From Lentinus brumalis (lineage: Eukaryota > Basidiomycota > Agaricomycetes > Polyporales > Polyporaceae): a DNA stretch of 64,000 bases. The DNA is taken from NCBI GenBank assembly GCA_001792895.1, contig MARA01000001.1:372001-436000 (forward strand), given 5' to 3'. The translations under genes were made by a program, and so were the position numbers. The notes under the pieces were generated by a model. The model saw only the letters and a list, made by a program, of their open reading frames with translations. It did not search any database and was not told the origin of the DNA. The first letter of the stretch is position 1. Each line of letters starts with the position of its first letter. Below, piece after piece: positions 48,044-56,141 of this stretch.

Positions 48044-48048
48044 GTCTG
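48044..48048. repeat. Left 5-bp target-site duplication (GTCTG)
   Basis: GTCTG directly precedes the 5' LTR and is repeated directly after the 3' LTR at 53386-53390. The uninterrupted duplicate has a single GTCTA at the matching place (about 37404-37408). Confidence 0.9.
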
Positions 48049-48402
48049 TGTTGAGGATGTAGAGGTACGCGTATGAAGTACGAGTACAAGGACAACTCGC
48101 GCGTTAGCAGCGCTACGATAGAATATGTTTTAATCGGACTTTCAATACGTACTTACCGTACTTACTTACGTTACTTACTGTCTCGGATTTCTCCGCGGGC
48201 TTGTCTACACGTCGCCCGCGTACGCTCTCCTTTCCTCAGTCGTTATTCCTCCCGACTGAGGTATGCCATACATTCGTTGCACTCATTGCTCATTACTGAT
48301 TCCTGTATCTAGCTCCCGCTGACCGCTGTTCGCTATTAGGTACAGGATAATATAGTCGTTATTCCTCCCGACTGAGCTCCCGCTGACCGCTGTTCGCTAT
48401 TA
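48049..48402 (+). repeat. 5' LTR of Copia element
   Basis: 354 bp, beginning TGTTGAGG and ending CTATTA, so the termini are TG...TA instead of TG...CA. An internal near-repeat is visible: GTCGTTATTCCTCCCGACTGAG and GCTCCCGCTGACCGCTGTTC each occur twice. No difference from the 3' LTR was found by eye. Confidence 0.94.
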
Positions 48403-48417
48403 GGTTATGAGCCCTGC
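48403..48417 (+). other. Primer-binding site, initiator tRNA-Met internal half
   Basis: GGTTATGAGCCCTGC starts at the first base after the LTR. It is complementary to the anticodon arm of fungal initiator tRNA-Met (GCAGGGCTCATAACC), not to its 3' acceptor end. This is the half-tRNA priming layout known for Drosophila copia. Confidence 0.85.
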
Positions 48418-48531
48418 TCGCCTATAGCAGCGAAGCTCTCAAGTCGACATCGGAACTTCGATCTCACTCGATTCCCTCGGACTCTGTTCCTCTCTCCCAC
48501 ACTCCGCTTCTCTCTGGTCTGATCTCCTTTG

Positions 48532-50106
48532 ATGTCCCAACACGGTTCCCCCACGACCTCCTCAGCTGCGCTTCCGATTTCCACGACGACCATGTCTCCG
48601 ACTTCTACCGCCCGCGACTGGGAACTTCCCTCTGGCGTCAACAGCCTTCTTCCCAAGGAGACGCTGGCGAACGAAGATGGATACCGCGCATGGGCTGTCT
48701 TGATGCAGGGTGCGTTGGACTATGCTACCCTGTGGGATATCGTGGAAGGCAAGACAAGCTGCCCCGTCGATGCTGACAATGCACTCGTGTGGAGACGGAA
48801 GGACGCAGCTGCAAGGACGCTCATCCTTCGCACGCTGTCGCCGTCTGTGATGACCGCCGTCGAGCTGCAGAAGACGTCGAAGGACTACTGGACGACGTTG
48901 CAGCAGCAGTTTTCGCGCACGTCTCTAACGTCCGCCGTCTCCTGGTTCCGGTCGCTCGTCACCCCGCTCCCTTCCATCCACAACCTCGACGACCACATAC
49001 GATCGTTCCAGGATGCTGTTGCGCATCTCCAGGCCGCTGGTCTCGCTCTCCCCGAGAACATCGCCGCTGGGATCTTCGTCTCGACTCTCATCGACCGCGA
49101 TGGTGAACCAACTCAGTGGGCCGCATACACCGCGAAGATCACCCTCACGACTTCGACAACTCTCAACGAGATCGTCGCTGATGTCCGCAACGAGCGTCAC
49201 CGCATCCTCGGGCCTAAACCCGCCTCCTCAGTCTCCAGTGACTCTGCGCTGTTGAGCATGGAGACGGTTTACGCTGCGCTCGAGCGCGACCACCGCTCTC
49301 GAGGCTCGAAGTGGTGCCGCTTCTGTTCCACGACCGGCCACTGGTCCTCGGAGTGTCAGAAGTCGAAGGGTCAGGGCCAGCCGAAGAAGAAGAGAGGAGG
49401 GAGATCGAAGAACAACAAGGAGCATGCGAACGTAACGCAGGACAACGAAGGTGCCGGGTCCGGAGACGAGCAGTCGCATTTTGTTAAGTCGGAGTTCGTC
49501 CTATACACCTCTCTTGACCAGTACAACAAGTGTGCCGCCTCGCCGTCCCCGCAACCTTCTGCCAGTCTGACACTCGACACTGGGCAAGTGGACTCTGCTT
49601 TCATTACTCGCCCCGTCTCGAGCCCCTCTGGGGTTGTTGTCATCGACTCCGGCACGTCCTCGCACGTTCACTCCGTCAGGTCGGACTTCATCGATGTTCA
49701 GAAGACACACAGCCAGATACGAGGTTTCGGTAACGGCAAGACCGTTGTAGCCGGCCGCGGTGAAGCACAGCTGCTTGCTAGCATGCCCGACTCCCGTGGC
49801 TGCTCCCGTCTACGCCTCAAGGATACCTGTTACGCCCCGAACACCTCACCCAGCCTCATCTCCGTCTCGCGCCTCGATAAGGCCAACTGCTACACGCTGT
49901 TCGGCCAGGGCCGCTGCGTCACGTTTGAGAAGAGCGACGGTGGTGCGCTATTGCGCAACGCTCTTGCTAGCGAGAAGGTTGTTCTGACTGGCTCCATGGG
50001 TCCTGACCGCCTCTATCACCTGGACGTCCGACCGACATCTCCCACCTCATCTCCGAGAATCCACACACCCGTCTCGAGGCCCTACATGGCAACTTGGCTC
50101 ACCTGA
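48532..50106 (+). CDS. gag: Copia Gag and protease
   Basis: The nucleocapsid precursor starts MSQHGSPTTSSAALP. The UBN2-type Gag core follows (LANEDGYRAWAVLMQGALDY, WTTLQQQFSRTS). A CCHC zinc knuckle CRFCSTTGHWSSEC sits at about residues 269-282, followed by a Lys/Arg-rich stretch. The aspartic protease active site is VVIDSGTSSHV at about residue 365. The frame goes on into the start of the GAG-pre-integrase region (RLYHLDV) and then loses homology and stops at 50104-50106, because the remainder lies in another frame. Confidence 0.9.
   Translation: MSQHGSPTTSSAALPISTTTMSPTSTARDWELPSGVNSLLPKETLANEDGYRAWAVLMQGALDYATLWDIVEGKTSCPVDADNALVWRRKDAAARTLILRTLSPSVMTAVELQKTSKDYWTTLQQQFSRTSLTSAVSWFRSLVTPLPSIHNLDDHIRSFQDAVAHLQAAGLALPENIAAGIFVSTLIDRDGEPTQWAAYTAKITLTTSTTLNEIVADVRNERHRILGPKPASSVSSDSALLSMETVYAALERDHRSRGSKWCRFCSTTGHWSSECQKSKGQGQPKKKRGGRSKNNKEHANVTQDNEGAGSGDEQSHFVKSEFVLYTSLDQYNKCAASPSPQPSASLTLDTGQVDSAFITRPVSSPSGVVVIDSGTSSHVHSVRSDFIDVQKTHSQIRGFGNGKTVVAGRGEAQLLASMPDSRGCSRLRLKDTCYAPNTSPSLISVSRLDKANCYTLFGQGRCVTFEKSDGGALLRNALASEKVVLTGSMGPDRLYHLDVRPTSPTSSPRIHTPVSRPYMATWLT
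50007..50106 (+). other. Frame discontinuity between Gag-protease and integrase-RT frames
   Basis: The Gag frame stays open to 50106, and the Pol frame is open from just after a stop at 50004-50006. The pre-integrase homology moves from one to the other in this 100-base overlap, a -1 relation. No classical heptanucleotide slip site was seen. A lost base, a sequencing error or an unrecognised recoding signal are all possible. Confidence 0.85.
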
Positions 50107-53024
50107 ACTATGCGGCTATTCGCACCATGGTTCGGAAGGGTCGACTTCGCGGGGTGAAGCTCTCAAAGGCTGAGCTTGATGCTCAGCCTCCACCCTGCCC
50201 ATCGTGCATCAAGGGCAAGATGACACGCGCTTCGTTCCCGCCTTCTACAAGCGGTCGACCGGAGCGCATCCTCTCCTACGTCTCAACCGACCTTTGGGGT
50301 AAGGGGCAGGTCGAAACCCCTAGTGGTAAACGTTACATGATGACGTTCACTGACCACTGGTCGCGCTGGCTTTGGGTCGCCTTCCTGCGGCGCAAGTCAG
50401 ACGCTTTCGAGGCCTTCAAGGAATGGCTCCTACTCGTTGAGCGCGAGACTGGACAGAAGCTCGCGACTCTCCGTGCCGACAATGGCGGTGAATACCTCTC
50501 TGAGGAGTTCAAGTCATTCTGCAAGTCCAACGGCATCCGCCTCGAGACTACCTCCGCTCGCACTCCGGAGCAGAACGGCATCGGAGAACGTCAGAACCGC
50601 AGCGTTTTCGAGCGCGTGCGTGTCGTTCTCATCGAATCTGGCCTTCCTCTCAATCTATGGGCTGAGGCGGCTTGCTATGTCGTCTACACCAAGAACCGCA
50701 ACCCGTCTGCAGCTCTTGACGGTCTCTCTCCCTTCGAGGTCCGGTTTGGTCGACCCCCCGATGCAGCCTTCCTACACCGCTTCGGGTGTCGAGCATTCGT
50801 CTACAACGATCATCCTGATCGTAAGAAGCTCGACCCGCGTGCGCATGAGGGAGTATTCGTGGGCTATGCTGATACTCAGAAAGCCTATCGGATCTACTTC
50901 CCTGCCACTCGGAAGCTGGTCAGATCGATCCATGTCAAGTTCAATGACGACATCAACGGATTCTCTGGGCTTCCGTCTGAGGGGGAGAAGGACTATGACT
51001 CTCTCTTCGAGCTCGACGACGACGACGACTCTCAGTCTTCCAGTCGCAAGCCCGACAATCCAGTGGCTCCTCCTGCGCCTCTAGTCCCAGATCCCCCTGC
51101 TCCACCTCCTGTTCCAGATGCACCACGCCGTTCTCGTGGACGCCCCAAAGGCTCCAAGAACAAGAAGGGTGGCGATCCCACTCGTCACTCAACTCGTATC
51201 CAGCAGAAGCAAGGTGGTGCTGCAGTTGGTGCTCCTGCGGAGGACCCTGCTCCTCCAGCGGTAGAAGAACCACGTGCTCCTGGTCCAGGGGGAGAAGCTC
51301 CTCAACCTCGTACTTATGTTGAGGAAGTCCCAGACGAAGGCGACAGCTTCGGTTCCGAGCTGACAGCCCTGTCTGACAACTTCGACACATCGTTCTTGCT
51401 CGAGTACTCGTTCTCCATCTCTGGTGACGAACCGAGGACATACGAGGAGGCCATGGACTCACCTGATCGCTATGAATGGGATGCTGCCATGCGACAGGAG
51501 CTTGAGGCCATTGCATCGCTTGATAGCTTCGAGCTAGTCAGGCTCCCTCCAGGTCGCAAGGCAACCGGGTCGCGATGGGTCTTCCTTGTGAAGCGCAACC
51601 CTGACGGCAACATCTTGCGGTACAAGGCTCGATTTGTCGCACAAGGGTTCACCCAGAAACCTGGCATCGACTTCAAGGACACCTTCGCGCCAGTCGCAAA
51701 GCCCGAGTCGATTCGCTCCATCTGCGCTTTCATCGCTCAGTGCGACGGAGTTGCGCATGTTGTTGACGTCGACTCTGCGTTCCTGAACAGCGAGATCCCA
51801 GAGGACCAAGAGGCATATGTCAAGCAGCCTCCTGGGTTCGTCCAGAAAGGTCAGGAGCACCTTGTCTGGCGCCTTCGCAAGGCACTGTACGGGCTCAAGC
51901 AGTCAGGCTACCTGTGGTACCAGAAGCTCAAGTCGATCTTGGTCGAGCTTGGCTTCAAGGTCTGCCGTTCGGACCCTTGCGTCTTCTACAGGTTCCGCGC
52001 CGACGACTTTGCTTTTGTCACCTCGCACGTCGACGATCTTGGCCTCTTCTGCTCGAAGGGCAATGTGGTCAATGCGCTAAAGACCGAGATTGCTCAGCAT
52101 GTCCCCATCAAGGATTTGGGCGAGATCTCCCTCCTTCTCGGTGTCAAGGTGACCCGCAACCTCCGCGCGCGCACGATCTCATTCTCCCATACACACAAGA
52201 TCGATGCAGCGCTGGAGGAGTTCGGCTTCAAAGACGTCAAGCCCGTCTCGTCCCCCATGGTCCTTGGCCAACGGTTGACTGCCGCGCAGGCCCCACGCAC
52301 TCCGCAGGACATTGCCTTCATGCGGAATGTTCGGTTCATGTCTGCTGTTGGCACGCTCATGCACATCGCGGTCCACACTCGACCGGATATCGCCAAGGCG
52401 GTCCAGAATGTTGCGCAATTCATGGCCAACCCGGGCAAGCCTCACTGGAACGCTGTCAAGCGCGTCTTTCAGTACTTGAAGGCGACGCGCGACTTCGTCC
52501 TGACAGTCGGCGGCGATGGTCCTGATGCGCCGCTGGCATACTGTGACGCCGACTGGGGTAATGACCCCGACTCTCCTCGCTCGACGTCCGGGTACGCGAT
52601 CTTCATTGGTCGTGGGTGCGTCTCGTGGTCTGCCAAGAAACAGACCGTGGTAGCGTTGTCTACGGGGGAGGCAGAGTACTACGCCGGTGTCCACTGTGGA
52701 CGCGAAGTCCTCTGGATGCGTCAACTCCTGTCCGAGCTTCGTATCCTCCCATCACCTCGTCCTCCTCCTACGGAACTCCGGATCGACAGCACTAGCGCCA
52801 TCCGGATGATCAACAATCCTGACGAGGTCAGCAATCGCACGAAGCATGTCAATATTGCTTACCACTGGATCCGGGACGCCGTGCACTCCAAGCACATGTC
52901 TCCCAAGTACATCCCGGGTGAGGACAATATTGCCGACATCTTCACCAAGCCCCTGGCTCCTGTTCGTCATCAGCGACTTGCTGCGTTGCTTGGACTCGGT
53001 CCGGCTGCTGACGCTGCTCGTTGA
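50007..53024 (+). CDS. pol: Copia integrase, reverse transcriptase and RNase H
   Basis: A continuous frame without a conventional ATG near its beginning. The rest of the pre-integrase domain has ALHGNLAHLNYAAIR and CPSCIKGKM. The integrase core has the D-D-E triad in STDLWG, LRADNGGEY and PEQNGIGERQNRSVFE. A Pro-rich spacer and basic block follow (RSRGRPKGSKNKK). The reverse transcriptase has WVFLVKRNPDG, FAPVAKPESIRS, VDVDSAFLNS and the catalytic box HVDD where most relatives have YVDD. The RNase H has YCDADWGND, STSGYAIF and LSTGEAEYYA. The stop (53022-53024) overlaps the polypurine tract. Confidence 0.92.
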   Translation, partial: PPLSPGRPTDISHLISENPHTRLEALHGNLAHLNYAAIRTMVRKGRLRGVKLSKAELDAQPPPCPSCIKGKMTRASFPPSTSGRPERILSYVSTDLWGKGQVETPSGKRYMMTFTDHWSRWLWVAFLRRKSDAFEAFKEWLLLVERETGQKLATLRADNGGEYLSEEFKSFCKSNGIRLETTSARTPEQNGIGERQNRSVFERVRVVLIESGLPLNLWAEAACYVVYTKNRNPSAALDGLSPFEVRFGRPPDAAFLHRFGCRAFVYNDHPDRKKLDPRAHEGVFVGYADTQKAYRIYFPATRKLVRSIHVKFNDDINGFSGLPSEGEKDYDSLFELDDDDDSQSSSRKPDNPVAPPAPLVPDPPAPPPVPDAPRRSRGRPKGSKNKKGGDPTRHSTRIQQKQGGAAVGAPAEDPAPPAVEEPRAPGPGGEAPQPRTYVEEVPDEGDSFGSELTALSDNFDTSFLLEYSFSISGDEPRTYEEAMDSPDRYEWDAAMRQELEAIASLDSFELVRLPPGRKATGSRWVFLVKRNPDGNILRYKARFVAQGFTQKPGIDFKDTFAPVAKPESIRSICAFIAQCDGVAHVVDVDSAFLNSEIPEDQEAYVKQPPGFVQKGQEHLVWRLRKALYGLKQSGYLWYQKLKSILVELGFKVCRSDPCVFYRFRADDFAFVTSHVDDLGLFCSKGNVVNALKTEIAQHVPIKDLGEISLLLGVKVTRNLRARTISFSHTHKIDAALEEFGFKDVKPVSSPMVLGQRLTAAQAPRTPQDIAFMRNVRFMSAVGTLMHIAVHTRPDIAKAVQNVAQFMANPGKPHWNAVKRVFQYLKATRDFVLTVGGDGPDAPLAYCDADWGNDPDSPRSTSGYAIFIGRGCVSWSAKKQTVVALSTGEAEYYAGVHCGREVLWMRQLLSELRILPSPRPPPTELRIDSTSAIRMINNPDEVSNRTKHVNIAYHWIRDAVHSKHMSPKYIPGEDNIADIFTKPLAPVRHQRLAALLGLGPAADAAR

Positions 53025-53031
53025 GGGGGAG
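53023..53031 (+). other. Polypurine tract
   Basis: GAGGGGGAG directly abuts the 3' LTR start TGTTGA. This is the standard plus-strand priming site of Copia elements. Confidence 0.88.
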
Positions 53032-53385
53032 TGTTGAGGATGTAGAGGTACGCGTATGAAGTACGAGTACAAGGACAACTCGCGCGTTAGCAGCGCTACG
53101 ATAGAATATGTTTTAATCGGACTTTCAATACGTACTTACCGTACTTACTTACGTTACTTACTGTCTCGGATTTCTCCGCGGGCTTGTCTACACGTCGCCC
53201 GCGTACGCTCTCCTTTCCTCAGTCGTTATTCCTCCCGACTGAGGTATGCCATACATTCGTTGCACTCATTGCTCATTACTGATTCCTGTATCTAGCTCCC
53301 GCTGACCGCTGTTCGCTATTAGGTACAGGATAATATAGTCGTTATTCCTCCCGACTGAGCTCCCGCTGACCGCTGTTCGCTATTA
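53032..53385 (+). repeat. 3' LTR of Copia element
   Basis: 354 bp, apparently identical to 48049-48402, including the internal near-repeats, and followed by the GTCTG target duplication. Confidence 0.94.
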
Positions 53386-53390
53386 GTCTG
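53386..53390. repeat. Right 5-bp target-site duplication (GTCTG)
   Basis: Perfect copy of 48044-48048. The sequence beyond it (GTCCTGACTCGCG) aligns with copy A (GTACTGACTCGCG). Confidence 0.9.
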
Positions 53391-53578
53391 GTCCTGACTC
53401 GCGTCGCGTCTGCCATCGCATAGAACCGGTCAGAAACGCTCTGGACACACATGAAGACACTCACCGGGGCGCGTCACGCAGCTCACGGGCAGCACCGGCC
53501 AGACGTTGGAGGACAGAAGGACAGCTTGGACGGCGACGGCGACGGCGACAGGTAGGTGAGTGCAGAAGGAAGAGGGAG

Positions 53579-55092
53579 GGAGGGTAGAGTATCAGTAGTG
53601 TGGATGCATCTAATATGGAGGGGCACCGCACCGCGGGTGCATCTCATCCAATAGGGTGCATCCAGAGAGAACAGCGCGGGCGGCTGAGGACACAGCCACC
53701 GGCCCCGGTTCCTGCTCACCCCGGATCGGCGCTTACATGACGTATGCATCGGTTCTCCGGCCCACCCACGCGCTTCCCTCATGCATCCGACCCGACAGAA
53801 GGGAACACACCGACGCGGCGAGTGGAGCTCAAGTACTACGGCCGCGTGCGTTCTCGTGCAGGCATGTTCGACCACAAAATACAGGTATGTGAGGTAACAT
53901 TCTGCACATATCAGTATACTGAGACACCTGTGGCCAACACACTGTGTTCTTCGACCGCTATGGCCTGTCGTTGTCCTCATCAATTCCCGATCCCGTACCA
54001 TCGCCGCCGGTACAGTATGTACCTCATCGGTCGCCCCCGATATCGAAGTAACCCCGATACGATGGGAACCGGCCATCAAATTCGACGGCCTTCAGTAGGC
54101 GGAGCATATCACTGCCGCGCCTCGCGTCAATAGGTACTATGTACCTGCACCGATCACTGCCATATGCGTCTATATCAAGGTCCCGCACACGGCTTGCGGT
54201 CGCTCGTGAGTCGTCGTATCGGTTTCGCATACATGCTGCGGCATCCACGAACGACACCCCGCCGCGCACAAGTTATGCAACCATCGCGCGGATGTCATCC
54301 TTACTCGTTAGGCATCGATGTTCGCCGGATGCGTGTTCAGATCGCTCAGGATCGCTCTCGAAAGCTTACCAAGTCCTAGCACATGGGTTCCTTGTTCGTT
54401 TGGCAAGAGTTCCACCAGCCGTCCATCCACCCGCATTCTCGCGGCGCTCACCTGGCCTTTCTGGCCGCCTGCTGCACATGTCTTGAGTGCAGTCATTCGC
54501 TCATCATGAGACCGGCCGGAGTACATATGCCGCCGACGGTGCGGAGCATCACGACACCCTCGGAAGGGATCGTTATCGCAGTCGATGAAGCGTCCTCGAC
54601 TTGTCGACATGATCCCGGTGTGACGGCAGCCGGCCATCAAACTCACCTTCGTTACGCCCGCGAGGCTATCAGTGCTATGCGTGACGTCAATATGTACATA
54701 CCTCCACAGTGTTTCTCCTTCGAGTCCACACATTCCTGCTCACCTGGTACCGTACTTACTTCGTTCGCCTGCTATGTCGACCATTTCTGAACTTTGCCTT
54801 GAGCGTGTCTGACTCAGATGTACTTCGTTAGTAAAGTAATCAGTACATACTTATCAATCCTTCCCCATGCACTTCCCCTACCAGCACCGACTGCATGCCT
54901 TCATTGTAGGACTAGGTCCGGGGCATCTCACTCAGCCCGCCTCTGTGTAATCTAAGTCCGGCGCGCTCGACCTTCTCTTCTCGTCGCGTGGCTGTGATCC
55001 GCCCTTTTCACGACTACCATCGCTATTTTCAGGCCAAACCTTAACTCTAAACTCTAACAACGACCACCACTCTTCCGAACAAGCCCGCCGCG
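53579..55092. other. Intergenic, with a diverged repeat pair
   Basis: No gene is recognised. Segments near 54045-54150 and 54600-54715 share CCGGCCATCAAA(T/C)TC, TATCA(C/G)TGC, GCGTCAATA-like and TATGTAC(C/A)T blocks in the same order, which suggests an old duplication about 560 bp apart. Confidence 0.4.
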
Positions 55093-55653
55093 ATGTCCAT
55101 CGTGGTGAGTCAGGATTATCTCACTCTCATAGTCACGGCTGATGTATATTGTAGGTACGCACCCTCGACGCGATCTACTTCGGCAACTCCGGGGAACCTG
55201 AAGTCAAACCAGTCCCCATTCAAAAGCTCTCCTTCGGCGCCGGCCCGGGTGTGGATGTTCCAGTCCTCGCGTCCCTCTTTCCCACCCCGGCTCCCACTGT
55301 TATGTTGGCCGTTACGTTCATGCGCGCCAAGAAAACGTACACTGTTCACTTCCCCGACTATCCTCGCAGTGCCGGACGACGCCTACGCAGCCATGGTGCC
55401 CCACGCGAGCATGTCCTCGTATGCCGCTCCAAAGGTGCGCTCATGGAGTATTCGAAGTGCAATGGAAGAGACATTCCCTTGGCGATCCGCGCTGCAGACT
55501 TGTGAGTCCTCGTCTACATCACTATGTTTGTCCACTGAAGTACTTGACAGCGCGCTCGCATACTGCACTGGCCGCACCCTCGAGGAGTACGACCCAGATG
55601 ATGTGCACGTCAGGATCTGCGAATACATCCGCAAGCCCAAGGCCGCGAAGTAG
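55093..55653 (+). CDS. Small hypothetical protein, several exons
   Basis: No family is recognised. ATGTCCATCGTG at 55093 followed by GTGAGT suggests a four-codon first exon. An acceptor TGTAG near 55154 leads to VRTLDAIYFGNSGEPEVKPV and LSFGAGPGVDVPVLASLF. The 3' part, in another frame, has VPDDAYAAMVPHASMSSYAAP and finally ALAYCTGRTLEEYDPDDVHV with a Lys-rich end at 55653. At least two more introns are needed to connect these, and one apparent candidate (about 33 bp) is shorter than usual. The gene is probably real, but its structure is uncertain. Confidence 0.5.
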   Translation: MSIVVSQDYLTLIVTADVYCRYAPSTRSTSATPGNLKSNQSPFKSSPSAPARVWMFQSSRPSFPPRLPLLCWPLRSCAPRKRTLFTSPTILAVPDDAYAAMVPHASMSSYAAPKVRSWSIRSAMEETFPWRSALQTCESSSTSLCLSTEVLDSALAYCTGRTLEEYDPDDVHVRICEYIRKPKAAK

Positions 55654-56141
55654 ATGAGTACAATTTTCGGCAATGTAGCCTCTGTGTCCCTGCCATAGTA
55701 CCGCCCACTTTCCCTACTCTGCCCACTGTCCTTACTCCACTCGAATGTTCATACGCGCAACGACGTGTGTCATTGTGCCTCGCTTGCATCTTCCGAGTGC
55801 ATCCACACGCATCGACCTCACCAAGTCGCGCGCCGCGCCCACGGTGAGCCTCTCTCACATACACCACTCAACCCATACACACCGTAAGCCGAGCGCGCAA
55901 TTTCTCTCCCTCCTTCTTCGTTGGCTAGTTCGCGTTCGACGTTCTGCAAGGCTACATATTAGTGACAGCAGCAGTACCGTCTGCTTGCTCTTCCCTGTAC
56001 TCGTATGTCCATATGCCTGCTGCATATTACTCAGGGCGTTTGAACGCGTCCATTTCACAAATTCTACCCCGCGCGCAGCGCAAGCGAGCGTCCTCGTCCC
56101 TCTAGGCTACCAATGCTCTTTTAGAACATAGAGACCATGTC
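55654..56141. other. Intergenic, convergent 3' ends
   Basis: Lies between the small plus-strand gene and the minus-strand KDZ gene. No gene or element is recognised. Confidence 0.5.

Larger units (their letters stand above)
48049..53385 (+). mobile_element. Full-length Ty1/Copia LTR retrotransposon
   Basis: A 5,337-bp element with 354-bp LTRs, an initiator-tRNA-type primer-binding site, a Gag-protease frame, an integrase-RT-RNase H frame and a polypurine tract. The order (protease, integrase, reverse transcriptase, RNase H) defines the Copia superfamily. The LTRs appear identical by eye and the 5-bp target duplication is perfect, so insertion is recent. It interrupts segmental duplicate B. 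A one-base frame discontinuity between the two coding parts (overlap 50007-50106) leaves Pol without a conventional start. All else looks intact, so mobilisation by a related element remains possible. Confidence 0.96.
43850..53578. repeat. Segmental duplication, copy B (~4.39 kb without the inserted Copia)
   Basis: Same order and orientation as 33157-37596. Similarity runs from ACGCTCACGCTCACAC to the target site at 48044-48048. It resumes after the element, from CTGACTCGCGTCGCG at about 53395 to AGAGGGAG at 53578. The left breakpoint falls inside the coiled-coil gene. Confidence 0.93.

Noticed and set aside
51470..53078. Several minus-strand frames within the Copia element
   Set aside because: Antisense shadows of the integrase-RT frame.
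43850..53578. Interpreting the whole second duplicate plus Copia as one large composite transposon
   Set aside because: The target duplication and the empty site show the Copia is a separate, later insertion; no terminal repeats flank the duplicate.
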